Notes: generated by a model not told the origin, from the letters alone. A stretch of DNA of 21,644 nucleotides from a virus (IMGVR_UViG_3300047548_001046:1-21644); one strand, 5' to 3'. Positions 9,841 to 18,327 are shown, numbered from the stretch's first letter. Translations and numbers: made by a program.

Positions 9841-9872
9841 AAACCCTTTACTTAATTGCAGGTAAAGGGTTT
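9841..9872 (+). terminator. Rho-independent-type terminator hairpin
   Basis: A perfect 11-base-pair stem, AAACCCTTTAC (9841-9851) and GTAAAGGGTTT (9862-9872), with a 10-base loop. It is followed by ACTTTTAGGTTAT, a short and imperfect T-tract. It sits 21 bases after the stop of the 356-residue protein and just upstream of a promoter-like octamer, so it separates two transcription units. It is the only convincing terminator in the window. Confidence 0.8.
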
Positions 9873-9884
9873 ACTTTTAGGTTA

Positions 9885-9892
9885 TATTTATA
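9885..9892 (+). promoter_or_regulatory. Late-promoter-like octamer TATTTATA
   Basis: TATTTATA lies 13 bases after the terminator stem and ends exactly 4 bases before the ATG at 9897. If it acts as a minus-10 element, transcription would begin at or within a few bases of the start codon, giving a leaderless mRNA. Terminator followed directly by octamer is the strongest positional support for a promoter role. Confidence 0.7.
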
Positions 9893-9896
9893 TCAA

Positions 9897-11639
9897 ATGG
9901 CAGGAATTTTCAAAAGCTTAGATAAGTCCGACGTACGCATAACTCCGTTTAGAACGTATAAGTTATGGGCCGACTCTATTCAAGATAATTTAAGTGGCTC
10001 AGTATACACGGTGTATCAGGCAGACTACAATCCAACACCTGACCATCTCGAAGCCGATCCGCTTGGAGATAATTTTGATCAAGGAAACTTTCACTACGAT
10101 GCGGATGAACCCCAAACGGCCAATGGAAAGTATCAAAGAATCGTACACAGATCAGTTGAACACCTTTATTACAGAGACTTCTACGTAAACAATAAGGCAT
10201 CTTTTGGTAGCGGGAATATAAACTCACAGTACAGGTATTTAGAAGATCGAGCTCAAGTGATAAGCATGCCTCAGTCAAAGTTTGGTGAATCGATATTACC
10301 AGGCTCTGTACGCATGCTTGTAAGTTGGTCAATGGTTAGTGGTAGTACCTCGACCCATATAAGTGGAACTTGGGTAGTCGAAGATGATCTGTATGGAAAT
10401 CTTATCATTTCTGGAGGACAGTACCTATCACCTTATGGCGAGTATGTGGGTGGAGCCTTTACTAATTACACATCTTCTATAACTAAGCAGACAATAGGTG
10501 AGTGGCCATTAGATGATATATACAAGTACGTTGGAGCTGGAGCAGTGAACATATCTTCTAGCTATAACCGTGGCGGTTGGAATGTTCAAACCAACTACTA
10601 CAACGTATCTTCGGAATTTGTAACAGCATCCAGCTACACAACTGGATCTGAAAAAGGGTTTTTAGGAACAGCTCTGTTCTTTACGTCATCTCTTAGCTCT
10701 AGTGTAACTATAAACTATGATCCAGTTCCAGACTACAAAGATCAATACAACTTCCAGAACAAAAACTTCACAATTGCAATGATGGTGATGCCAACTCAGG
10801 CATCTACGAACGTATCGGGAGCAGTGCTTTTAGCTAAACATGGATACTCAGAGCAGCTGCGAATTGATGAGAATGGTAATGTATATTCGCAGCCAGTGAA
10901 TAATCAGTTTCCATATAGACTCGCATACACAACAGAATCTAAAGTTGCCTTTGAGAAAGGAGGCGGTGCAGATGGCATTTTTACCGTAACAAGCAGCTTT
11001 GCGTTAGATAACGATCAACTCTACTACATTATAGCCGAAAAGTCAGGATCAACTATGACTTTAGAGGTCTATGGATCGGCTTCATACTCATCAACATCAG
11101 GAGTGTGCCCTTTCTTAGATAGGAATTGTATCAATCTAGCTAACGTATACATTGGTAACTCTTATAAGCAGGATCAAGGCTTTAATGGATTGATCGATAA
11201 TATTAAGATTTATAGAGAGATTCTAAGCTTAGATGAAAAGAAAGTACTCAGACATACGCAGGGAGTTGGAACAACCCAAATAGGCAATATATTCTACAAT
11301 CACGGAATGATGACGTTAACATCGATTCCTTCCAGATATTGCACAATACACGATATAGATACGAGAAGTACTCACACAATTTGGGAAACGGAAGTATCCT
11401 GCACAGTAGGTCCAGGAGAGTTCACTAGGAGTAATAATCCAACTTTACAGGTTTACGATCCAGATCAAAACCAATACGTATTCAAGTCATTCGTTACTGG
11501 TTCAGATTTTGTACCATTTGTAACTACCATAGGACTGTATGACGATTACCATAGGTTGGTTGCAATTGGAAAGTTGAGTACGCCAATCCAAATGCCAAAT
11601 AACGTAGATACAACCTTCATTGTAAGGTTTGATAGATAG
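9897..11639 (+). CDS. Phage structural protein with LamG (concanavalin A-like) domain
   Basis: 580 residues. The N-terminal module (about 1-165) and C-terminal module (about 460-580) are homologous to the 356-residue protein just upstream. Between them lies a LamG-type jelly roll (about 200-452), recognised by FLGTALFF at its start, NFTIAMMVMP in the middle, and the closing signature GLIDNIKIYREILSLDE, typical of LamG/concanavalin A-like domains. The C-terminal module carries GNIFYNHG, SNNPTLQ, VTTIGLYD and TPIQMPNN and ends in FIVRFDR. LamG-type domains bind glycans or proteins, so a host-surface recognition or virion decoration role is plausible. The gene has its own promoter-like octamer 4 bases before ATG. 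The T7-type endonuclease gene follows 4 bases after its stop. Confidence 0.8.
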   Translation: MAGIFKSLDKSDVRITPFRTYKLWADSIQDNLSGSVYTVYQADYNPTPDHLEADPLGDNFDQGNFHYDADEPQTANGKYQRIVHRSVEHLYYRDFYVNNKASFGSGNINSQYRYLEDRAQVISMPQSKFGESILPGSVRMLVSWSMVSGSTSTHISGTWVVEDDLYGNLIISGGQYLSPYGEYVGGAFTNYTSSITKQTIGEWPLDDIYKYVGAGAVNISSSYNRGGWNVQTNYYNVSSEFVTASSYTTGSEKGFLGTALFFTSSLSSSVTINYDPVPDYKDQYNFQNKNFTIAMMVMPTQASTNVSGAVLLAKHGYSEQLRIDENGNVYSQPVNNQFPYRLAYTTESKVAFEKGGGADGIFTVTSSFALDNDQLYYIIAEKSGSTMTLEVYGSASYSSTSGVCPFLDRNCINLANVYIGNSYKQDQGFNGLIDNIKIYREILSLDEKKVLRHTQGVGTTQIGNIFYNHGMMTLTSIPSRYCTIHDIDTRSTHTIWETEVSCTVGPGEFTRSNNPTLQVYDPDQNQYVFKSFVTGSDFVPFVTTIGLYDDYHRLVAIGKLSTPIQMPNNVDTTFIVRFDR

Positions 11640-11643
11640 TAGG

Positions 11644-12042
11644 ATGAGAAAAAGGTTTACAAAAAAGCAGGCAGCTGCAAAGCATGGTTTTAGAAGTGGT
11701 CTTGAGGAAGTTTTAGATCAATCATTAAGATCGAGAGGCATTGATGGTCAGTATGAACAGCATAAGGTTTCTTATACCAAACCAGCCACACAACACATAT
11801 ATACTCCTGATTTTAGACTACCTAATGGGATCTTTATTGAAACCAAGGGTCGGTTTGTTTTAGCAGACAGACAGAAGCACTTATTGATAAAGCAGCAGAA
11901 CCCGGAATTAGACATCAGGTTTGTGTTTCAGAACTCAAAAAACAAAATAAGAAAGGGCTCAAAGACAACATACGCAGATTGGTGTAACAAGCATGGGTTT
12001 CTTTATGCAGATAAGGATATTCCAGTAGAATGGTTTGCTTAG
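11644..12042 (+). CDS. T7 gp3-type endonuclease I (Holliday junction resolvase)
   Basis: 132 residues from ATG 11644; T7 endonuclease I has 149. The enzyme cleaves four-way and branched DNA, resolving recombination and replication intermediates before packaging. The fold is recognised from FRSGLE, YTPDFRLPNG, IETKG, KHLLI, NPELDIRFVF and KHGFLYADKDIPVEW, all in the order of the T7 protein. The T7 catalytic set E20, D55, E65, K67 corresponds here to E21, D56, E66, K68, so the active site is intact. An in-frame TTG at 11629 would add five residues and overlap the previous gene; ATG is preferred because it follows AGG, sits 4 bases after the preceding stop, and gives the family's spacing to the first catalytic Glu. 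It opens the replication/recombination cassette and may be co-transcribed with the structural gene before it. Confidence 0.93.
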   Translation: MRKRFTKKQAAAKHGFRSGLEEVLDQSLRSRGIDGQYEQHKVSYTKPATQHIYTPDFRLPNGIFIETKGRFVLADRQKHLLIKQQNPELDIRFVFQNSKNKIRKGSKTTYADWCNKHGFLYADKDIPVEWFA

Positions 12043-12057
12043 TAAAGCAAAACTTCG

Positions 12058-12063
12058 TATAGT
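12058..12063 (+). promoter_or_regulatory. Possible sigma70-like promoter (minus-10 TATAGT) for the primase operon
   Basis: TATAGT (5 of 6 matches to TATAAT) lies 17 bases after TTGCTT at 12035-12040 (3 of 6 matches to TTGACA), in the 27-base gap and gene end before the primase. The start point would fall near the ATG at 12070. A 7-base-pair stem, TTTGCTT/AAGCAAA (12034-12051), overlaps the minus-35 part. The late-type octamer is absent here, so this could let replication genes be expressed at another time. The evidence is weak. Confidence 0.35.
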
Positions 12064-12069
12064 ATATAC

Positions 12070-12996
12070 ATGACAGTAAGTGTATTGCAATCAAAAGGCC
12101 TATTGGATGGCTTTCTTGGACCTAGCACGCCTCATAGAAATAATGAGCATAGTTACTCGTGTCCGTTTTGTAATCACTACAAAAAGAAGCTGCAAGTAAA
12201 CCTTGTAACGCAGAAGTGGCACTGTTGGGTATGTGATGCTCGAGGTCAAACTATCACATCACTACTACGCAAAAGTAACGCACCTTATGAGTTGGTTAAG
12301 AAGGCTAAGGAGCTTTATGGAGACAACTCTACATCATCCAACATTCCTATTAACACAAGGGAGTTGGTAGGTCTTCCGGAAGGATACAGACCTCTCTATA
12401 TAAACCAAAACACACCAGATTACCGCAATGCATTGCATTATGCGATGAAAGAAAGAAACCTCACAGCGGTAGACATTTTAAGATATCAAGTAGGTTATTG
12501 TGAAGAAGGACCGTATGCAGGAATGCTGATTATTCCAAGCTATAATCAAGACAACCAACTTAATTACTACGTTGGAAGAAGTTATTATAAAGGATCCACG
12601 ATTGCACACAAGAATCCTCCAGTCTCAAAGGACATTGTAGGTTTTGAAAACCAAATCAACTGGAAAGAGCCTATAGTAATAGTAGAGGGTGCTTTTGATG
12701 CGATTGCAGTAAAAAGAAACGCAATTCCGTTGTTTGGTAAGAAAATTTTGACTACTTTAAGGAGTCGTATACTCACAGAGAGAGTTAAGCAAATATACTT
12801 AGCACTCGATGCTGATGCATTTAACGATAGCGTAAAGGAGATTGAGTACTTTATGAACAATGGCATAGAAGTTTGTGTAGTTAACCTTCCGGGTAAGGAT
12901 CCAAGTGAGATTGGGTATGCCGGGATGGTTGACGCTATTTCTAAGGCAAAGAAGGTCGACTTTTTCGATCTTATCAAATACAAGATGTTACTATGA
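12070..12996 (+). CDS. DNA primase, zinc-ribbon plus Toprim type
   Basis: 308 residues. Primases make the short RNA primers for lagging-strand synthesis. The N-terminus has a zinc ribbon with CPFC (C31, C34) and CWVC (C52, C55), preceded by a helical segment. The Toprim domain shows the catalytic glutamate in IVIVEGAFDAI (E186), the DxD in YLALDADAF (D227, D229) and the third motif GKDPSE (D257, E260). This is the DnaG/T7 gp4 primase architecture. No helicase (RecA-type) domain follows, so the helicase must be a separate gene outside the window, as in T4 where primase (gp61) and helicase (gp41) are separate. The protein is a little shorter than T4 gp61. The gene ends in an ATGA overlap with the Mre11-Rad50 fusion, implying a shared transcript and coupled translation. 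Confidence 0.92.
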   Translation: MTVSVLQSKGLLDGFLGPSTPHRNNEHSYSCPFCNHYKKKLQVNLVTQKWHCWVCDARGQTITSLLRKSNAPYELVKKAKELYGDNSTSSNIPINTRELVGLPEGYRPLYINQNTPDYRNALHYAMKERNLTAVDILRYQVGYCEEGPYAGMLIIPSYNQDNQLNYYVGRSYYKGSTIAHKNPPVSKDIVGFENQINWKEPIVIVEGAFDAIAVKRNAIPLFGKKILTTLRSRILTERVKQIYLALDADAFNDSVKEIEYFMNNGIEVCVVNLPGKDPSEIGYAGMVDAISKAKKVDFFDLIKYKMLL

Positions 12997-15900
12997 TAAA
13001 CAAAGTAAAAAGCTCACTAAAGTCGGTAGACTACATCTTCCACATTGCTGATATACACTTACGCAACTGGAAAAGGCATAAGGAGTTTAAGGAGGTTTTT
13101 GACGATGTGTTTGCTCGAATAGATCAACTACCACCTAACTCGATAGTGACCGTGGGAGGAGATATTGTGCACGCTAAAACCGACATGAGTCCAGAGCTTA
13201 TAGAGATGGTTTCCTACCTCTTCAACGGACTAGCTGACCGAGTGCCGACCATAGTAATCACTGGAAATCACGATGCGAACCTAAACAATCAGCATAGATT
13301 AGATGCGCTTACACCTATCGTTAAGAGTATTAACCATCCCAACCTTTCTTATCTCAGAAACTCAGGATTGTACGAGATAGGTGACATAGCTTTGAGTGTA
13401 TACTCTTTGCTTGATGAACCAGATAAATACATTACTTACGATAAAATTAAGCAACCAAACAAGTACAAGAAGCTGGTAGCCCTGTACCATGGTACTATCG
13501 CAAACAGTAGTGTCGATAGCGGTTTAGTCCTTTCGCATGGATTGGATTGGAGTCTATTCGCTGGCTTTGATGTTGTCCCATTAGGAGACATACATAAGCG
13601 ACAAATACTAAGCAAAAGCAACCCTGCAATATTCTATCCTGGATCTCTAGTGCAACAGAACTTTGGAGAAGCTTTTGAGGGTCATGGCTATGCGTTGATA
13701 GATTTAACAAAGCCAGAAGTTGAGTATGAATTTCACGATATTCCAAACAGCTACGGCTACTATACGCTGGATATTGACAACGGAGTGTTGCCAGACAACC
13801 TACCACTAACCTCTAAGACAAATTTACGAGTTCGTACAATAAACACAGACCCAGCGCAACTGAAGCGCGTTCTTGCTACGATTAGAAAAGAGTACAGGAT
13901 TCGTGATGTGATTGTTCAAAAGCTTGATAAAAATAGCATTAACGGTAACTCAAATATACTTGACGATACTCTCAACCAAGGAGACGTCAGAAGTGTAGCT
14001 TACCAGAACCAACTACTAACAGAATACCTCTCAGCACAGAACATCGATGACGAGACTTTGGCTAAGGTTTTAGAGATCAACACTAAACTAAACCAGGAAA
14101 TCAACTTACCAGAAACAGCCCGTAATGTTGTCTGGAAGCCTAAGCGATTTGAGTTCAGCAATATGTTCTCTTATGGGGAAGGTAATGTTATTGACTTTGG
14201 AACGAAGCAAGGAACTTGTGGGCTTTTCGCGCCAAACCATGCTGGAAAGTCTGCTGTATTAGACGCTCTATGCTTCTGCTTATTTGATCAATCGTTTCGT
14301 GCAAGTAAGGCAGAACAAGTCCTTAACCGCAAGAAGGATTCGTTTGAGTGTAAGTTCAACTTTGAGCTTGGTGGATTAGATTTTTTTGTAGAGAAAAAGG
14401 CATATCGCTACAGAAGTGGTGCTCTCAAAGGAAAGCTGAGAGTAGATGTAGATTTCTGGATGATCAACTCAGAAGGAGAGAGGGTTTCGTTAAACGGAGA
14501 GCAAAGACGAGATACAAATTACAGCATTCAATCCTATGTTGGAACGTTTGATGACTTCATTTTAACAGCACTATCGTTGCAGGGTAACAATTCTAACTTC
14601 ATAGACAAAACGCAAGGAGAAAGGAAGGACCTACTAGCAAACTTCTTAGATGTAACCATATTCGACTCTCTCTGTGATTTAGCAAATAAGAACAACAGAA
14701 AGACTGCAATTCTAATAGAAGAGTATCAAAAGCAAGACTTTGAAACCAAACTTGGAGATGCAGAGAGATCGAAGGAGCTTTACGAAAAGAAGCAAGAGGA
14801 TGTGCTTGCAGAGTTAGAACAAGCTCAGGAGGAGATGCAGGATATAAACGACAAACTACTTGAATATAATAAGCAATTGCAAGATTGTAAGGGAGATGGT
14901 TTGGATATAGACATCCTTAACGATCAATTAGAGGATTGCAAGACTCGCATCGAGGATCTCAAAAAAGACAAAGAAGAACGTAGACTTAGAGAAGCGGAAT
15001 TAAATGGCCAACATTCTCAGATTTGTACACAAATAGAGAGTGCATCAAAAACATTCAACCAAGACCTCTACAACGACTACAGATCGGAAATTGCTGCAAA
15101 GCTCATGCTTGATAAGGAGCTTGACACTATGAAGCTTACAATCAAAAATAAACTCGAAAAGCTAGCAAAACTCAACGAACATGAGTATGATCCTAACTGT
15201 CAGTATTGTGTATCGAATGTGTTTGTACAAGACGCAATGAAGACAAAAGAGGAGTTGGAGCAGGATAAAAAGACGGTAGCAGACTTCTTACAAAAGAGAA
15301 GCGTTGTTGTTGATTTTATCGAGAAAAATGCCTTCATCGAAGAGCAGGCAGACGAACTCAACCAACTAATAAAGAAACGCGATCAACTACACTTAGATAG
15401 AACCACAGCTTCTGTAGGATTGGAGCGAGTGAAGTCCATGCTTATTCAAGCAGAAAACGAGAAAAAGACAATTCAAGGCAACATAAAACTATACCACGAC
15501 AACGTAACAATCCTAGAGAGCAACAAACGGATACAGGATGAGATTAGTAAGCTAAACAAGGAAAAGAATGTGAAAGCGGTCACACTCTCGAAGCTTAACA
15601 ATACAGCAAAAGACTACCATGCAAAGGTACAAGTTGCAGAGCAAACTATCTCCGAGTGCTTGAGAACCATAGAGCACATGCATCAGTTGGTAGATCAGCA
15701 ACTTGCGTATGACCTTTACACAAAGGCAATGCACAAGGATGGTATTCCGTATACGCTAATCAGCAAAGCAGTACCATACATCCAGCAATATACTAACAAC
15801 ATTCTAAATCAAATTATTGACTTCACTGTTGAGCTTGAGACAGATGGAAAGAACATAAACGCGTACATCTGCTATGATGATGAAAAATGGCCACTAGAGC

Positions 15901-16175
15901 TGAGTTCTGGAATGGAGAGGTTCCTTTCATCTATAGCTATTCGAATTGCATTGATAAAGATTACAAACCTACCAAAACCAGACTTCATTGCTATTGACGA
16001 AGGTCTTGGGGTATTAGATAGTACAAACCTAAACTCAATGCATACCCTATTTACTCACATGAAAGACGTATTCCGATTCAGCTTAATCATCTCACACATA
16101 GACGTGGTACGAGACATGGTCGACACCATACTATCAATAGATAAGAAGGATGATATGAGCTACATCTCCTGCTAG
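12993..16175 (+). CDS. Mre11-Rad50 (SbcD-SbcC / T4 gp47-gp46) fused in one polypeptide
   Basis: 1060 residues in one uninterrupted frame. Residues 14-250 are a calcineurin-like nuclease with all Mre11 metal motifs: HIADIH (D20, H22), GGDIVH (D57), GNHD (N92-D94), LYHGTI (H166) and GDIHKRQ (D199, H201). Residues about 250-380 link to a Rad50 ATPase: Walker A APNHAGKS (413-420), Q-loop LSLQGN (near 530), a coiled coil broken by the zinc hook CQYC (C736, C739), ABC signature LSSGME (970-975), Walker B FIAIDEG (D1002, E1003) and an H-loop histidine (SHID, H1035). In T4, gp47 and gp46 are separate proteins of roughly 340 and 560 residues that process DNA ends for recombination-dependent replication. 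Here both halves keep every key residue, so an active one-chain complex is likely. The start overlaps the primase stop (ATGA). Confidence 0.95.
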   Translation: MINKVKSSLKSVDYIFHIADIHLRNWKRHKEFKEVFDDVFARIDQLPPNSIVTVGGDIVHAKTDMSPELIEMVSYLFNGLADRVPTIVITGNHDANLNNQHRLDALTPIVKSINHPNLSYLRNSGLYEIGDIALSVYSLLDEPDKYITYDKIKQPNKYKKLVALYHGTIANSSVDSGLVLSHGLDWSLFAGFDVVPLGDIHKRQILSKSNPAIFYPGSLVQQNFGEAFEGHGYALIDLTKPEVEYEFHDIPNSYGYYTLDIDNGVLPDNLPLTSKTNLRVRTINTDPAQLKRVLATIRKEYRIRDVIVQKLDKNSINGNSNILDDTLNQGDVRSVAYQNQLLTEYLSAQNIDDETLAKVLEINTKLNQEINLPETARNVVWKPKRFEFSNMFSYGEGNVIDFGTKQGTCGLFAPNHAGKSAVLDALCFCLFDQSFRASKAEQVLNRKKDSFECKFNFELGGLDFFVEKKAYRYRSGALKGKLRVDVDFWMINSEGERVSLNGEQRRDTNYSIQSYVGTFDDFILTALSLQGNNSNFIDKTQGERKDLLANFLDVTIFDSLCDLANKNNRKTAILIEEYQKQDFETKLGDAERSKELYEKKQEDVLAELEQAQEEMQDINDKLLEYNKQLQDCKGDGLDIDILNDQLEDCKTRIEDLKKDKEERRLREAELNGQHSQICTQIESASKTFNQDLYNDYRSEIAAKLMLDKELDTMKLTIKNKLEKLAKLNEHEYDPNCQYCVSNVFVQDAMKTKEELEQDKKTVADFLQKRSVVVDFIEKNAFIEEQADELNQLIKKRDQLHLDRTTASVGLERVKSMLIQAENEKKTIQGNIKLYHDNVTILESNKRIQDEISKLNKEKNVKAVTLSKLNNTAKDYHAKVQVAEQTISECLRTIEHMHQLVDQQLAYDLYTKAMHKDGIPYTLISKAVPYIQQYTNNILNQIIDFTVELETDGKNINAYICYDDEKWPLELSSGMERFLSSIAIRIALIKITNLPKPDFIAIDEGLGVLDSTNLNSMHTLFTHMKDVFRFSLIISHIDVVRDMVDTILSIDKKDDMSYISC

Positions 16176-16179
16176 AGTA

Positions 16180-16187
16180 TATTTATA
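16180..16187 (+). promoter_or_regulatory. Late-promoter-like octamer TATTTATA
   Basis: TATTTATA begins 5 bases after the stop of the Mre11-Rad50 fusion and ends exactly 4 bases before the ATG at 16192, the same spacing as at 9885 and 20337. It marks the return from replication genes to structural genes and would drive the three-gene unit that follows. Confidence 0.65.
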
Positions 16188-16191
16188 CTAA

Positions 16192-18327
16192 ATGGCAGTT
16201 AATTCGATATACAGAATACCACAACCCCGTGGATATGATAAAGGGACTTTCTACATACAAGATAGTAGTGAGACTTCACCGCTTTACTTTGATGTGACGT
16301 CCTTTCCTTCAATGCTGGGTGGAGGTCGAAGTGTAATAACCCTAAAAGGAGGGCCAAATTTAAGACTCAACTCAACAATAGATGTAGAAGTACTAGATGC
16401 AGCAGGCAATGGCATATATGCAGAGGTAACCAATTTCATAGATAGATTCAACAACTATTACATCAGCATCGACATATACGATATTACAGCGAAGGGTCCT
16501 GCAACAATGTATCTCGTAGGAGAAGCGTTGCTAGATCCAAATGGAGATCCAATTCCTAGAGAACAGCAGAACAAGTACAACGTTAGATGGAGCCGTGACT
16601 TTATGGTTGAACCTTTTGAGCGAAACGATACGCTACTGCTATTCGATAAACCACCTCTAGTATCTGTAGCCCAGATTATAACACCTGCACGTCTGCAAAC
16701 TCAATACACTTCTAGCGGCTTTGTATACACTACAAAGACATCGAGCATCAGGCAGCTAACAATAGAAACATCCCAATTCAAAGGCTACGATAGAGATTTC
16801 AGCACTAGCAGCGACATTCTAGATCCAAGATTGAAGGGAATAATAATAGATCCAGCTGCTAAACCTTTCACAGAAAACTCTGTTAACACAGCACTGAGAC
16901 AGCGAGATTCGGACATAGTTGGAGGATATCTAATCCAATACACAAACAGATACAACACAGTCATAACTGCCACTAGTAGTTTTTTCAAAAAAGAACATCT
17001 TGGAGGTCAGTTTGCCTTTTTCAACTCGCAAAGTGTTCCTAAGAGATTATCACCACAGTTGCCTGCAGGAGTGACACTGGTAGACAGTTTAGGAAGTCAG
17101 CTGCAATACTATACGGCAAGTATTGTAGAGATCATAAACGACAAACAAGCCGTTATAAGTAATCCGCTAACGGTGCGCACTCATGTAGCCTCATCTAGCT
17201 CTCTTTCTACAAACAGAAATTCAACCTTCACTTACAAAAAGGCGAGTAACTTTACTGGCAGCGTTGTGTATGCACCGTCAGACATATCATACGCAACTAG
17301 CTCTGCTGTATCACAATCATACGTTGAGTTTACCTACCAAGATCTCAACCCTATCAGTGGACAGGTTTACCGCATTAAGACGTACACAAAATTAGAATCA
17401 CTATCAGGAGAATACAAATTACTCAACGACCAGATAATTAAGTCTCCAGAGTACTTAACCGACGCCGCTTTTCCTAACACAACCAACTACGGAAAGCACG
17501 AGTCCGATTACCTTTTGATAGGCCACTTCACAACCCAAAGTATACTAGACACGTACTGGTCTTTTGTTGAGGAGGTACCTAATCTGTTCACACTGGTGTC
17601 GGGGTCAGTAACAGACAACCCACTCATTGAATCAGCAGTCCTTCCTGCAAGTTATACGCAATCAATGGTATTGACGCCAACATACAATCAAAACTACATA
17701 GGCGATCAACTTTATACGTTAGGATTCTACTTGACGTTGGATCCATATACGGAGTTAGAGGTTTACATGAATAGCGACCCACTCAACTCATACACTATCT
17801 TACCTCAGGTGTATCCAAAAGCGTTTCGTAAAACGACAAACAACGAGAAGGAGAGGTACGCCGGCGTCGAGAATAAGTTTGGAAAGTATGTTGGTAAGAT
17901 AGTCAACGATAGACCAATAGCAAAGTATTATGGAAAAGTATTGTTTGATTTTCAAACCGATGCCGACGGTCTGGGAAGACCTTTATTTAGATCAAGGGTT
18001 GTGGACGAGCAACCAAACACAACCGGCAACACTTATGTGTCTGAGATAAGTATAAAGCCGTACCAACTTAACGGGTTCACTCCTAAATTAATACAGTTCC
18101 CAGTTCAGTTGAGTGCTGAGGTTGCGGAGGCTATGACAATATCTCAATCAATTGATTTCAAAATCGAGTACTTCGATTATACGGGAAAGCAATCTGAATA
18201 TGTAACATACTTGGATGATGTTGTGGTAAACCTCAAAGCAGAAATACCAGGAAATGGATGTCAGGCTGAGATATTAAACTCCTTTACGTATGATTCGTCG
18301 GCTGTTTCTAAGAAAAAAACAATTTAA
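16192..18327 (+). CDS. Large phage structural protein, probably tail or baseplate
   Basis: 711 residues with no enzyme motif. The N-terminal 115 residues (GGGRSVITLKGGPNLRLN, then DVEVLDAAGNGIYAEV) read like an all-beta domain, and a later segment (about residues 370-470: QVYRIKTYTKLESLSGEY, then LLIGHFTTQS) resembles a conserved block I associate with tail proteins of uncultured marine phages; neither can be named with certainty. The composition is Tyr/Ser/Thr/Asn-rich, with one cysteine near the C-terminus (GNGCQAE). The gene has its own promoter-like octamer and the next gene begins 2 bases after its stop. The final codons contain a run of seven A residues (18313-18319), discussed in the findings. 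Virion component is well supported by context; the part is unknown. Confidence 0.7.
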   Translation: MAVNSIYRIPQPRGYDKGTFYIQDSSETSPLYFDVTSFPSMLGGGRSVITLKGGPNLRLNSTIDVEVLDAAGNGIYAEVTNFIDRFNNYYISIDIYDITAKGPATMYLVGEALLDPNGDPIPREQQNKYNVRWSRDFMVEPFERNDTLLLFDKPPLVSVAQIITPARLQTQYTSSGFVYTTKTSSIRQLTIETSQFKGYDRDFSTSSDILDPRLKGIIIDPAAKPFTENSVNTALRQRDSDIVGGYLIQYTNRYNTVITATSSFFKKEHLGGQFAFFNSQSVPKRLSPQLPAGVTLVDSLGSQLQYYTASIVEIINDKQAVISNPLTVRTHVASSSSLSTNRNSTFTYKKASNFTGSVVYAPSDISYATSSAVSQSYVEFTYQDLNPISGQVYRIKTYTKLESLSGEYKLLNDQIIKSPEYLTDAAFPNTTNYGKHESDYLLIGHFTTQSILDTYWSFVEEVPNLFTLVSGSVTDNPLIESAVLPASYTQSMVLTPTYNQNYIGDQLYTLGFYLTLDPYTELEVYMNSDPLNSYTILPQVYPKAFRKTTNNEKERYAGVENKFGKYVGKIVNDRPIAKYYGKVLFDFQTDADGLGRPLFRSRVVDEQPNTTGNTYVSEISIKPYQLNGFTPKLIQFPVQLSAEVAEAMTISQSIDFKIEYFDYTGKQSEYVTYLDDVVVNLKAEIPGNGCQAEILNSFTYDSSAVSKKKTI

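Noticed and set aside
9976-10332. 118-codon minus-strand open frame within the LamG paralogue
   Set aside because: It overlaps a confidently assigned gene and its translation resembles no protein; no promoter faces it.
11629-11643. In-frame TTG at 11629 as the start of the T7-type endonuclease
   Set aside because: It would overlap the previous gene by 11 bases and add five residues with no counterpart in T7 gp3; ATG at 11644 follows AGG and gives the family's spacing to the first catalytic Glu.
12034-12051. TTTGCTT/AAGCAAA hairpin after the endonuclease gene as a terminator
   Set aside because: The stem is only 7 base pairs and AT-rich, it overlaps the stop codon, and no T-tract follows.
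12585-12983. 132-codon minus-strand open frame within the primase gene
   Set aside because: It lies wholly inside a gene with intact catalytic motifs and has no recognisable protein features; it is a shadow frame.
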